From the NCBI GenBank assembly GCA_000969725.1, contig JXSR01S008850.1: DNA of 39,548 bases. One strand, written 5' to 3'. This stretch comes from Ophiothrix spiculata (lineage: Eukaryota > Echinodermata > Ophiuroidea > Amphilepidida > Ophiotrichidae). Both the position numbers and the translations under genes were made by a program. The notes under the pieces were generated by a model. The model was given only the letters and a program-made list of their open reading frames with translations, made no database searches and was not told the DNA's origin. This document shows, piece by piece, positions 1 to 11,374 of this stretch (its first letter is position 1; each line of letters opens with the position of its first letter).

Positions 1-494
1 CTCATTGATGAGGACCTGTCAGCACCATGTAATATCAATGTACATATATCACCATCTCAAATTCTTTCAATTCAATACCTCTATAGAAGTACACCAATGT
101 CATGAATGTCTAGCTTATGAAAGTCTTCCAATACAGTCTGTAGGAACATTTGAGACTTGAATCTCGACTGGAATGAGCAAATAATTGGGATGCATTTTGA
201 GATACACAATGTTCATATAGCACAGTGCTTGTTTTTCGTGTTTCAGTCAGGGATGCAACTCTTAGTAAATCAAACCTTGATCATTTTATCTTGCTTTCAC
301 TGCAACAGTTACCGGTAAATTAGTCCAATGCAATCAGAATGAGCACTGGTAACTAGCAGCTTTATATCAAAATCAAGTCTCCAAATCAAGGGTTGAATGC
401 AACCAGACTGTATCTGCATTCAACAATCCCGAGAACAAAAGATTTCAAGACCTAATGAGTCTTTCCGGATGAATGATCTTTAAATACACAAGTG
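1..494. other. Non-coding sequence, nothing recognised
   Basis: AT-rich sequence with stops in all frames. I see no exon with paired splice sites and no repeat that I can delimit. Confidence 0.4.
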
Positions 495-779
495 TAAAGC
501 TCAATTCATACTCGGCCTCCAAACAAAATTTTTCCTACCAAACATTTGGTCGTGACGTCACCAAATATTTTCCATCAAACTTAAACTATGAAAGAGTAGC
601 AAACATTTGGTCCAATGTATATGGCAATTCAATAACATGTGCAATCTAGCGCGAAATTTTGTTTGGTCTGAACTCGGTGTTGAAGTTCTTTTGTTTGGAG
701 TCACTCGTCATTTTTACGTCACGACCAAATGTTTGGTAGGAAAAATTTTGTTTGGAGGCCGAGTATGAATTGAGCTTTA
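495..779. mobile_element. MITE with 64-bp terminal inverted repeats
   Basis: The arms 495-558 and 716-779 are a perfect or near-perfect inverted repeat starting TAAAGCTCAATTC. The spacer is about 157 bp and holds no reading frame. TA at both outer ends fits a Tc1/mariner-type TA duplication, but the superfamily is inferred. Near-identity of the arms suggests recent activity. Confidence 0.8.
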
Positions 780-949
780 TATAACATTTTGTAAGCACCA
801 TCAGATCTTAATTGACACCTTTTGTTTTCAGGATTGTTGCCTTGCAAATACTATTAAGCGTTGTTGATCTCAACCCTTGAAACAGTCCAAATAAGTCACA
901 TAATATGTGGTAAATACATGGAAAATTTGAAATATAATTAGTCACAAAA

Positions 950-1478
950 TACTGTAAAACATGTTAATTTCGCGAGGTATTTAATTTCGCGAGGGAAAAG
1001 AATTCGCGAAATTAAATCCTCGCGAAAATATTGTCCAAGTTCATGTTTGTTTATTGAAAAAACACTTTTACATGTGTTAAAACACTTTGATTTTATGCCC
1101 TATCTTGTAATGGAAAACTCCATCATGTAAACAAACCAATTAGTCTGGCAACTCTGGCTGTCGATCGGCAATCGAAGTGTCCATGGAGTGGGGTTTGTTT
1201 GTAAAAGTTGTGATTTATTTCTGCAATATGACCACTTACTTTTACAAATGTTTTTAAACATCATGTGTGGAGCCTTTTTTCATGCAGATTTTCAAGGTAT
1301 TTTAGTAATATTTCGACAGGAACATCGGAAACTAGAAGATAATATATGGCCTTCCGAATTCGGAAGACATACATAATCATCACAAATTTCAAATTCGCGA
1401 AATTTAATACTCGCGAAAATGTCACTTCTTGCGAATTAGCGAAATAAAGTCCCCGCGAAATTTAAGTGTTTTACAGTA
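950..1478. mobile_element. TCGCGA-rich non-autonomous DNA element
   Basis: The ends are TACTGTAAAACA (950) and its complement TGTTTTACAGTA (ending 1478), directly followed inward by TTCGCGAA-type palindromes on both sides (about 967-1028 and 1393-1462). The CpG-rich palindromes stand out in AT-rich surroundings. The short reading frame at 1188-1376 lies in the middle and resembles no known protein. Confidence 0.7.
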
Positions 1479-1925
1479 TGCACTAATAAATGCATTGAAA
1501 AATTTGATATTTCCTTATTTATAGGGAAAAATCCTTGTCCCTTTCCTGACATCAGCACATGTGCTTTTCCAATTCAGGATCCATTGAACAATCTCTATGT
1601 ACAATTATCACCTTATCAACTCATACTATTCTATTCTTTTCCTTTCGGAGATAGTAAATGACATGATGGCAAAAGTGCAATCACCTTACACATGTGTTTA
1701 TTGAGCTATATAGCCTTACAGTTATTTCTGCCTTACAGTATTCTAAACACACGTTTAATATCCTTTTGTCTGTATGACCAAGCTATGACTGTTTGTAATC
1801 CTACTTGGTAAAGCTGACATCATCTGCATCCAAGAATCCTCACTCGCTAATATGAATAGGGAGATGGTAGACATTTTGAAAAAAGATGCCCAACTCAAGT
1901 TTTTTTAGATCATTGTGCTGTGTAT

Positions 1926-2152
1926 GACATACCCTATTCACTCGTCCAATTCAACTATGTATTTTCTGAATGTATGCCACTGTAGCACTGGGTTATTTCA
2001 TACCAGTGTGCCAAAAATGATGTCAAAATACTTTTATAATGCTTAATCATAGAGTAGGGTGATTTGTCAAACTATTGAAAGTTGGAGTATTTAAAAATTA
2101 AATATTTGTCAGTCGGAAAATAGTTGAATTGGACGAGTGGATAGGGTATGTC
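1926..2152. mobile_element. Small MITE with 33-bp inverted repeats
   Basis: 1926-1958 (GACATACCCTATTCACTCG...) is the reverse complement of 2120-2152 with one mismatch. The 161-bp spacer has no reading frame. Confidence 0.7.
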
Positions 2153-2950
2153 TGCTTTCGCTTATTAAATATATAGTGAAAAACATCTTTCATCTTTTAT
2201 GATGTAAGATTTGTTTATCAGTTCCTTTATCAATTTTGTTGATTTAAAATTGCCTCCATTTTGATATAAAATCCAAATGTTGTAAGTATTCGTTAAGTTG
2301 TACAAATCATTTAATTTCGGTCAAATTGGTCAAATCACCCTGAAATTATGCTCCTTTCCATACTGTACGACATAAAGGTTTCATTCATTATATCAAGCTG
2401 CGCTCAAAGATTTTTTTTTACTATTAAACCTCTCTTGGAAACAAAGCACTTCAAAGGTAGCTCTAATTACACTGGGATTCCAATGTAATGATTCAATTCA
2501 GTGACTGCTGTAATTGGGGAATTGTTTTTTGAATAATTAATCTGAACTCCGTAACTCTTGAATATTGATTCAAGGGTAAGATTGCAATATACCTGGAGTC
2601 GGTACTGCTGTTAAGAGAACGGGTTAATAATATGAATTGCTTTATGTTTCATTTTATTTCCTCCTATTTTCTGGTGCCTCTACAGAAATCTTTCAAAAAA
2701 TCAAATCATCCGATATTTATACATCAATACATAGTTCAACTATGATGTCATCTGACACAAAAATTCAAAAATAGTACATTTGTCAAATTATATCCTGTTA
2801 TGTTTAGTCCTTTTTTTTTGGGGGGGGGGGGGGGGCTGTGAAGTTGTGACAAATTATTATCGCTCCTGCTTTAAAAGAAGAATGTAATGTAAATTCTAAC
2901 ATGTATACCTCTCAATAAATCTGGCCTTTTTGAATTCAGACGAAATATGT
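2153..2950. other. Non-coding stretch with a T9G16 run
   Basis: No exon was recognised. A homopolymer junction of nine T and sixteen G sits at 2811-2835; its length is likely unreliable in the assembly. Confidence 0.4.
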
Positions 2951-3075
2951 ATTAACCCTAACCCTGGCAAGTTTAAAACCTAAAAAATCTTGGAAATTCC
3001 TTTCGAACGTGGGACTCGAACCCAGGGCCTCTCGCGTCCCAATCCAAAGTCAAGCAATAACAAGCCACGGGGCGG
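2951..3075 (-). repeat. tRNA-derived SINE, minus strand
   Basis: On the minus strand there is a B-box-like GGTTCGAGTCC (about 3011-3021) preceded by GGATTGGGACGCGAGAGG and a GTGGCTTG A-box-like segment near 3062-3069. The 3' tail reads GGTTAGGGTTAA on the minus strand. Head and tail match the plus-strand copy at 9695-9850, which defines a SINE family. It does not fold as a tRNA gene. Confidence 0.65.
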
Positions 3076-3577
3076 GCGCTGCCTGGCAGCGATTCGGTGA
3101 CTACATATATCTCCCGTCTATGACGTTATTGGACTTTTTCTTGATTTTACCCAATAATACTTTTTAGTACTGGGGCCATTAGGGTTATGATGATAAACAA
3201 AGATGTGCACTTTAAAAATCTCTAGCTGAGGCTGAAAATTGGCTTAATAAGCAAGAAAAAGCACCATTCTCACACATTTTCAAAAAACGGTTGCGACAAT
3301 TCTCCCAGATCCTGAGCCAATCGTGCGCCATATATGGCCTAAGTAGAAACACTGATCAAAATTTTAGACTTACTCTATCAACGGGTAAATTATCTACTTT
3401 GTTTGAGAGTCAAGTAAAAATATTTTCTGGCATAAATGGTTGTATCAAGATAGTGGAAAACAGACTTTCCTAGGCGAAGGTATAAAAACAAACATAAAAT
3501 ACGAAGAGAGAAACAAAATTTTGATTCATAATTTGAAGTCCTACAACTGACCAAATATTTCAAATCCATCAACCTAC

Positions 3578-3850
3578 CTGTCAAACTTATGGTAATATTT
3601 CCACTCGTACTCAACCTCACTCCAGCTCTATTTTCCCCTTTACAAGAATACGTCCCGGAGTCCTCTAACGTAAATGGGTTGATCTTAAGTCGACTTCCCG
3701 TTTCTTCTAATAAAGTGCCATCTTTATACCATGTGAATTCTGGTACTGGGTTGCCATCCCCTTTACATAATAATGATACTCGAGAACCATCAGATATCTC
3801 TTCTATAGAACCTGGGGTCTTTAAAATAACTTTAGTTGCTGATGATATCC
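3578..3850 (-). CDS. Immunoglobulin I-set domain exon (partial gene)
   Basis: A single coding exon of 273 nt. It is bounded on the minus strand by a strong acceptor (pyrimidine tract ending TTGTACAG just above 3850) and a donor CAG/GTAGGT below 3578. It begins and ends in phase 1, the classic symmetric module for extracellular Ig domains. The translation has the I-set landmarks in order: B-strand Cys in VSLLCKG, C-strand Trp in FTWYKDG, an SRLKI segment, and the F-strand motif DSGTYSC followed by ENRAG. The two cysteines would form the core disulphide. I-set domains of this kind occur in cell adhesion molecules, receptor kinases, hemicentin-like and titin-like proteins, and one domain does not tell them apart. 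I found no neighbouring exon in the window, so introns on both sides are long or the other exons lie outside. Confidence 0.9.
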
Positions 3851-3989
3851 CTGTACAAAAAGACAAATAAAAGAGAAAGTTAGGAAAATAACGACAAATT
3901 TCACGCCATGCAACATGAGAATATCTATATGCTTTCACAATAGTTACATTTAGGCACTATCTGGCATGCAATTATATGTCAAAGGCATA

Positions 3990-5106
3990 TTGTGATGTCA
4001 TATAATCATATAAAAGGCGAACGGAATTGGGCAAGGCATAAATGGAAAAAAATCTACAAATGCAAAATGTGATTTTGGTCGAAGTACTTTTTTAATGTAT
4101 GTGTGGCTGGTTTAAAATTTAAGCTAAAGTGAAATTTTACTCGTATTCTTCTGTTTTTCTTTTTTTTTTCCATAAAATTTGTCAGCTTTTTTTCTCATTT
4201 TCAATATTTCAGAAAATAAACATTCAAAATCTCCTAAGTTTTGTTAGGAAAGATGATTTTGAAATGAAAATATGACAACAAACATACAAGCAAAACAAAC
4301 AAAATCAATGTTTTAAATTATATAAAGAACTCAATTTCTATCTCTTGCCTAAATAAGTCTGGTTTTGAAGTACAACATCAATGTATTATAATGGAAAATG
4401 CTATCTTCTGAGGATAAACCATCCAATCTATCATTTTTCTCACAAATTACAGCACTCGCAAGTTGCAAGATTGAAGAAAGTAATCTTCAATTTTGACGTT
4501 CTCTCTTTGTTACTTTCCTGCGTTGTACTTGGGTTTGGGTTAGAACATTTCCTACAGTCGATAGCTAGATACTCGGTGGAATATACTTGAATATCAAAAT
4601 ACACTTGACAGGCTCAAATGTGATTATCTTTTCAAATAGCTGTCTTGTGTTCTTGTTTTCCCATTGTATCCAATTTTCTCTGAAATTCAATCATCTTAGT
4701 TGTAATTTGTATTGGCAGTTTTGTTGATGACATTGCATTCACATTTTGCTTGGTATCTGACTCTTTGAAGTTTGAAATGCCATGAGTTAAAGGAGCATTA
4801 GATGAGTCTAACATCATCTATCAATTTTTCTTCATATATTTGTAGATTTTGGCATCATTTGAAATGCCAGTGGTGAGAACGCCACTATTACTTTTGTCTT
4901 CATTTATACCCTGGTCACATAACCTTGCGGTGAGGTTTAAATAGTGGTAAACAGCATCATTGCAGAAATTCAACGAACACCGACCAAAAACCACATGACA
5001 TCGGCCGGTGACCGAACAGTGTCCGTACAGAGACCAGCTGTGTATGTGAGCCGTAGAGATGCCAAATGCATGCCGCAAGGATTTAACTCAGAGTTAAAAC
5101 CTTGCA
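3990..5106. other. Non-coding stretch between Ig exon and foldback
   Basis: No supported exon. A 61-codon minus-strand frame at 4632-4817 has a gene-like amino acid mix but no convincing splice sites or homology. A small palindrome GATTTAACTCAGAGTTAAA lies near 5080. Confidence 0.35.
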
Positions 5107-5897
5107 GCTTGTTAAGGTGGATCGAAAGGATGTTTTTGGAAATTAGAAACTGCATTTAGAGGCACTTGATAACATTGAACAAGTAAAGCTTAAAACACTG
5201 AGCAAAATGGTTTTTGTTTGAAGGAAATCGGACATATGATTGCCAAGATATGCATGGTTTTAATTTCTTTGTTTTCTATCATTTTTGCCAATATATTGAT
5301 AAAGTTAATGAGCAACATTTGGCAATATGTGCTCATTAATATTCATATTTGCCAATATTTTACCAATATCTTTTGAATAAACCTTCATACTATTTTTATT
5401 TTACATAATTTTAACTTGAAACTTTGCCAATGTGTTTCTATGGCCTAAAACATTAACATATGATTTACCCACCCATCTAATTTGCATATTTGCATAATTA
5501 ATGAGCATTATATAATTAATTATGCAAATATGCAAATTAGATGGGCGGGTAAATCATACATTAAAGTTTTAGGTCATAGAAACACATTGGCAAAGTTTCA
5601 AGTTAAAATTATTAAAGGTAAAAGTAGTATGAAGGTTTATTCATAAAATATTGGAAAAATATTGACAAAAATTAATATTAATGAGCACATTTTGCCAGTT
5701 TTCCTCATTAACTTCATCAATATATTGGCAAAAACAATAGAATACAAAGAAACTTTAAACAGCAATATCTCATAAACCGTTTGTCCGATTTGGCTCAAAT
5801 TTTGGAATTCAGATTTTTTTGCTTAGCTCTTTGCAACAGGCCTATTTTTATCTCAGTCAGAGCAACTTCATTTAGCCTTTAATACCACCTTAACAAT
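5107..5897. mobile_element. Long foldback element, about 790 bp
   Basis: The left half is mirrored by the right half around a centre near 5510. Outer ends are CTTGTTAAGGTGG (about 5107) and CCACCTTAACAAT (to 5897). The inner arms around the word ATTTGCATATTTGCATAATT match almost base for base. Arms are about 390 bp with small mismatches. There is no reading frame of note. Confidence 0.85.
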
Positions 5898-6667
5898 GTT
5901 TTAAGTTTTGGTCCAATAACAATCAGCAGCCAACCGGGCAACACAAGCATTCACCTATATACATGAGGTTCAATGTTGCAGCTTAATTCCTTCTATTTTA
6001 CAAGATATAGGTTGGCAGTTAATTTGTGCAATCCTTGTTATGACAGCACAACACTAAATCACTCCACGAATGGTGTAGGGGTAGAAAGTCCCGGTAGAAA
6101 ACATAGGTCCACCAAATTTATTTTGCAATGATAGTAGAACTGGTTACAAGTGACATGGTTTTGTGTTTATGAATATAAATGACAAGAATCTTGTTATCAC
6201 TTATAGCATTCAAAACAACTGGCATCCATATTTATTTTGGATTTAGCAGCGTAAGTTCCGGTCAAGCTTTTTTTTTTAAGGGGGCAAGGACCAGGAGCCA
6301 GAAATCTGAAAAAAGCGGCTCCTGGTCCTTAAAATTTCAAGAGAACCGGGAGCCGTTTTTTCAGGACCAGGAGCCATTTCTGAAATCGCATATAATTGGA
6401 GAAAAATTGTTTTTCTTACATTATTCACCGTTTCTTTTATTTGTTAAGTATTTAACATTAATGAAGAGACCTTTTAAAGTTACCAGTACTGCACAGCAGT
6501 AAAAAGTGAAACTAGATGGATGGACTACCATTTCTCTGCACACTCATTTATAATAATTTGGTTTGTTTACAAATTTATTCTATTTTATTTCGTACTTTTT
6601 TGTTCATTATTTTCACTTTTAAAATCATTTTCATGCAAAATATTGTTTTAAAAATTATCTGAATTCA

Positions 6668-6747
6668 TTAAAACTCATCTGGAACAACGTTTTCTGCAAG
6701 CAATTTTTCAAATTCTTCCGCACTCCCAACCAGATATTTTCTCAATG
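6668..6747 (-). CDS. Possible exon 2 (terminal) of the same small gene
   Basis: Preceded by CCCAG and starting in the phase needed to complete the alanine codon left by exon 1. It encodes LRKYLVGSAEEF then EKLLAENVVPDEF and a TAA stop (6668-6670). The composition (heptad-like leucines, acidic end) is protein-like. Joined to exon 1 it would give a 59-residue product. A bare remnant with the centre of the gene deleted is equally possible. Confidence 0.4.
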
Positions 6748-6950
6748 CTGGGCCATGCTACGATGGTGGCTGAACACGACACACGTGGAAAATGTTCCCA
6801 TTTACCTCTTAATTTTGTCCCGTTTCCATTCGTCAAATTGCATGTTTTACATATCAAAATAATCTATGAAATGTCTAAATTTTTGATATTATACCGAAAA
6901 AGTATGTTTTTGTGTTGTTTAGCAAATAAATGAGGGTCTAACTTAGTAAC

Positions 6951-7050
6951 CTTTCCGAGTGTATTCCACTTGAAGACGCCATTTTGAAAAACGTGGTGTT
7001 TCCCCTGAACCAAAAATAGCTTCTACATCATCAAAAACGGAATCGTCCAT
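6951..7050 (-). CDS. Possible exon 1 of a small gene inside the 8-bp-TSD element
   Basis: On the minus strand ATG at 7050 opens 33 codons plus one base, an acidic start (MDDSVFDDVEAIF) then a basic stretch with FSKWRLQVEYTRK. A weak donor G/GTTACT follows at 6950. In the unspliced frame the next codons are Gly, Tyr, stop. The phase (1) matches the second exon at 6747. The family is not recognised. It may be what remains of a transposase gene, or host sequence captured by the transposon. Confidence 0.4.
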
Positions 7051-7699
7051 TATGCACAGACAAGAGGGGTGCAGCTACAAAATGTAGTAAAAATGGTCGT
7101 TAATTAAGGATTTTTAAGGAAGTATTTCTGAAATCAAGTGGTTTTTTAATCTAAAAATAATAGTAATGACAGTCTAGTAGTTACAACAATCAATCAATCA
7201 ATCAATTATGGAACAGTGGCCAATAAATTACGCCATGCAGTCTTGTCTTATTTGTCTACCCCCACTGCAATGCAAATGAACAATTTTCGTTTAGGTCATG
7301 TGATGTAAACAAGATGACGATCCGGCGAGCGGCGATTGATGATCATGATGATACGAAAAAATATTAATAAAACATGGAATTAATAATAACTGAGATTTAC
7401 TTAAAATACTATTATGAGAAAGGTAACCTAGCCGACAGATAATATTTGAGTCATTTTAAGGTGATGTTTTTCACAAATTTTGTTGAATTTTATTAAGCTT
7501 TTATGCTCAATTCATCATAACATCTAGTGTGCAAAAAAATTCTGATTTACGAACGGGCGACACTTGTATATTTTCGGCGGCGCCTTAGTGTGTTATTTTT
7601 GGTCCAAACCGGGTGCTAAAATGTGAGGACCGTTGGGTAAAAATCGCCCGGCGTCCGTTTAAAAAAAAGCTTGGTTCCGGTGCATGGCCAAAGTGGTTA

Positions 7700-8800
7700 G
7701 GTGTCATTTTGACTGGGTGGGAAAAGCGAGGGCGCTGTTTACGAGCCCGTAGCGAAATATTTTATCGGAAAATGTAATATGAAGTGAAGGTTATTTGAAA
7801 CATAAAATTGAGGGCTACAACTTGATATTAACTGAAACTTCAAAATATTGTCACGCCAGTATAAAAAAGCTCAGACAATATAGGCTAAAATGCATTTGTT
7901 TCAATGGGGAAGTTATTTAGTGGTATGCGCCCTTTTCTGTCAAATTCCACGATGCCGTGTTCATTAACTGTAAATACAATTGTGAAATTGTTTCAAATCC
8001 ACCTTTAAAACGACACATCTTATTTAATTAAGTGAACATCTTCCTAGAATCATATAATTCACTTTGTTCAAATGATACAAATTTCACTGTTACACGCTTC
8101 AAACAAACATAATAATTAATAAAATATTGATGCATTCAATACAAATTTGAATCAAATATTAATGTGACAACTTTAATTTGAATAACATCAAAATACCTGA
8201 TGTGAAATTTTAAAGCTTGCTATCATCTTTTCTCCCAATCTTGATATTAAGTTGTCAATTTCAGACTTGCAATTCAAAGATTTTGAATAAAGTGCACTTT
8301 AAATCAGAATTTTAAAATGCGTTTTAAAAATAGATTCACAAATCTTTCTGTGTTTGATGGAATAACACTTGACAAGTACAGTCATGTAGAAAAAACAGGT
8401 TTTTGCATTGAATCAGTAAGCTTGATGCTGCTTTATATGGCAATTGTGAAATAAAGAAGTACAAGCAATATATTGATGTGGAAAAACAATTATTGATAAT
8501 GGTTAACCCACATGCTCTGAATATCAAGTCTGAGGCATTGATACCTTTCAGGAGCAAGAATGAGAAAGATTGATTAGCTTAATATTTGGAAAAGTTGAAG
8601 TTACAGCATCTGGAGATCTGATCCCACTGGGTGTTCATAACCAAAATGGAAAGTAATCCAAAAACATCAACAATTAAACAACTCAATAAATCTCCTTACA
8701 AGAGCATACCATTGTTGATTTGTGATGAACCCACAGTTGATATTCAAAATAGCGCATAATGCACAGCAGAGTGCCCTTTATGCAGTACACTGTTAACCCT
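7700..8800. other. Non-coding stretch
   Basis: AT-rich sequence without a supportable exon or delimited repeat. Confidence 0.4.
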
Positions 8801-9619
8801 TGTTACGCCGAAATCGCGTGATGGCCGAGATCACGTGATTTCGACAAACGCTTGCCGAGATCCCGTGATGACGGCATAACGTATGCCGAAATCACGTGAT
8901 TTCGGCAAAATTTGTCTGCCGAGATCACGTGATTTCGGCAGGCATTTTTTTGCCGAAATCACGTGATTTCGACAAAATATTGCTTTTCCACCGTATACTT
9001 ACTGTTTTAGTACAAAGGGGCATGCGTTTAACCAGCCTGCATTCAGAAAATTGTGAAATCATATTTGTTTATTTTGCTATGACGTATGATATGCTATGAT
9101 CACGGCTGTTCGGCATCGAAGTTTGGAGCGATCATGTATTTACGGCATCAACACTGCCGAATTCGCGATACCATTCATGCCATTACGTATTCTATCATTC
9201 ATGAGCATATTTTGATATTGCCGAAAACCCGTGATCGTGATGGCCGGCGATCGGAGCTAATTCAACAATGCAACAACATGATTTGACAATCTGTATCTGT
9301 ATCTGTATTCGGTAGTCGGCAGGGTAGATTATTTATCTACATTTCACCAACTATTCTAATTGGTGAAATGTAGATTCTAATACATATACTGATTTAACGT
9401 CCATCCTATCAGATTCGAGGCCCCGAGATTCTGACTTGACGATAGATGACAGATTTTTATTGTTGGGCTTTTTGTTACCTAAATGGTTACAAGCTGGATA
9501 TAGCGCACGAATTGTTCGATATAAAACCGGAAATTGGTGATTCACCGATATCACGCGATTTCGGCATCCGCTCTGCCGAAATCGCGTGATGACATATATC
9601 ATGCGATTTCGGCATAACA
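8801..9619. mobile_element. Palindrome-rich element with ATCACGTGAT array
   Basis: Inverted ends TGTTACGCCGAAATCGC (8801) and the complement of TGTTATGCCGAAATCGC (ending 9619) are flanked by CCCT on both sides (8797-8800, 9620-9623), a possible 4-bp target duplication. The interior near both ends carries repeated near-palindromes of the form CGAAATCACGTGATTTCG. I count six in 8810-8970 and three in 9545-9610. Confidence 0.7.
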
Positions 9620-9694
9620 CCCTAAAGCTCCCAAAGGTTACAAAAAGCTACAAGAGCAAATCACCAAAATCGCCTAAGTCCGAATACGTCATAG

Positions 9695-9850
9695 ACCGGG
9701 TCCCCTCGGGTGGCTTGGTATAGGTGGACACGGGATTGGGATGCGAGAGGTCCCTGGTTCGAGCCCGGGTGGAAACCACCAATTTTTGACACCCTTATTT
9801 CCGAGGAGATAGGCTGAGAATGAAAAATGGTAGGTAGGAGGTTAGGGTTC
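9695..9850 (+). repeat. tRNA-derived SINE, plus strand
   Basis: A-box-like TGGCTTGGTATAGG (about 9711), then GGATTGGGATGCGAGAGG and B box GGTTCGAGCCC (about 9757), and a tail ending GGTTAGGGTT near 9850. Same family as the minus-strand copy at 2951-3075. Confidence 0.7.
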
Positions 9851-9859
9851 ATGAAGTGT

Positions 9860-11374
9860 CAGGAACTTTGATTGCAGTTGAAAACAGCAAAGCAACAAAC
9901 ATTCAAAACTTAAATTTTGCTTCAAATTCTGGTAAATCATGAAGATTCGATATATTAATGAATTTAGAATTTCATTTCATTTTCTATACATAGGGCTCCA
10001 TTTTTAGGACGACTTTCGTCTGCATATTTTTATCACACTTGGAAGCATCCTTATTGATTTGTGATGAACAACTCTCTAGTGTGCTTAAATGTCAAATTCA
10101 ATGATGATCAGCACAATGACTTTTAAAACATTCAGGTTTTCCTGTGGCGTTTTTATAACTGCAGATGACAAGAAAATGTGCTTTAAATCTCTGCTCCAGG
10201 AGAGGTCACTTCGTAAATGCAAGAGATCAAGGAGGAAATGCATTTTAAATCTGACATAATCAAAAAAGGTCACCATTAAAAATCTGGCATTGTTATTTTA
10301 GGAGCTAAGGACTTGAATACAACATGGTCATCTACATCATATGTGACACGATAAAGGGAAATGAGTCAAATGTCAGCAATTTTCAAGACGATTCATTTAT
10401 AACATTTGGTGGAAAACCCAACAAATCAAATAGTGCATATTTGAATTCAAGGAAAGCTTCCATAGAGTGAAAGACAGAATATTGGAAAGAATTTTTTGAT
10501 TTTACATGCATGAAGAAACAGAAGCGCTCTGAGAAAACCTGCAAGAAGGAGTAATTATTATGTTGAAAACATTCACACCCACAACAGACCATTAGGGGGA
10601 GGGGCCTATATGGGCAAACTAAATGATCAGATAAAGTAGGCCTATTCCTTTGTGATATTTGCATTTCTGAATGTCATCAGGAAAACATCGTCTCTTCAAG
10701 GCAACTGTTTGCAGCGCATAGTATTGCTAACTGCATGCATTCTTTGATAAAACAATAGAATTTTCTATCTTTATTTCCTTGTCAATACTGTAACTCAAAA
10801 TTAATATTTCTGACATCCATCTGTGTATCATCATGTGCTGGACAACGACCTTCGCCAAATTTCTGAATGTTGAGCTCATGATACTATAAAACCCACAACG
10901 ACAAATCTCAGTGTTCAACATAGATAAATTTGTCCTGCATGTTTTGTAGGCAAGCTTATTACACCTGAAAGCAGGCATATGCATTAAGCTTGTCAGATCG
11001 CATTAATTTCACCTGCATCGTAATCCAATGAACAATATTGCAATAAATGTTGTTTGTAAGGTTTCTTTTGAGAATGCAAGGGTCAAGAAAATTTCAACCA
11101 TGTAGATTTGATGTGGTATACTGAATGCCATCTTGGCAATAATATGATTTTGAACATACCTTGAAGAGCCACATTATTTCATCCCAGGTGACAAATTTGG
11201 TTTATTTTTTCCAAGGGGAGGGGAGTGGCAATACTGGTTGCTGATTACAAACATCATGTACCCCGTAATAGTATTTCAGCCTATTTTTCAAGAATAAATT
11301 CCGTATTTTCATATACATGTACATCTATATGGGGGATTAAGTTATCTGAGCTTACAAAGATTATGTTCATTTAT
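9860..11374. other. Non-coding stretch
   Basis: No exon with paired splice sites was seen. The two minus-strand frames at 10383-10664 and 10727-10984 have no domain character and no splice context. Confidence 0.35.

Larger units (their letters stand above)
6263..7673 (-). mobile_element. DNA transposon with 8-bp TSD GTTCCGGT
   Basis: Ends CAAGCTTTTTTT... and ...AAAAAAGCTTG form a short inverted repeat. They are flanked exactly by the direct repeat GTTCCGGT at 6255-6262 and 7674-7681. An 8-bp duplication is typical of hAT, P and Zisupton-type elements; which one is unknown. Subterminal copies of GGACCAGGAGCC in both orientations (about 6288, 6316, 6362, and a variant near 6346) look like transposase binding sites. 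The element carries a possible two-exon gene on its minus strand. Confidence 0.8.

Noticed and set aside
2941-2966. Internal telomere-like CCCTAACCCT
   Set aside because: Only two units, explained as the tail of the SINE family seen also at 9850.
4632-4817. Minus-strand 61-codon frame with gene-like composition (MMLDSSNAPL start)
   Set aside because: No convincing donor, no polyadenylation signal near the stop, and no recognisable domain. It could be a terminal exon but I cannot support it.
4821-5159. Overlapping frames on both strands near 5 kb
   Set aside because: Short, mutually overlapping, without splice context; partly a product of a local palindrome.
6179-6502. 107-codon plus-strand frame
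   Set aside because: It crosses the 8-bp target duplication and the end of the transposon, so it is not one gene. The repeated words come from the subterminal array.
8810-9610. CRISPR-like array from regularly recurring palindromes
   Set aside because: Eukaryotic context, irregular spacing, no unique spacers of constant length; it is a transposable element.
9351-9852. Minus-strand frames of 89 and 63 codons
   Set aside because: They lie across the palindromic element and the SINE; the translation follows the repeat words.
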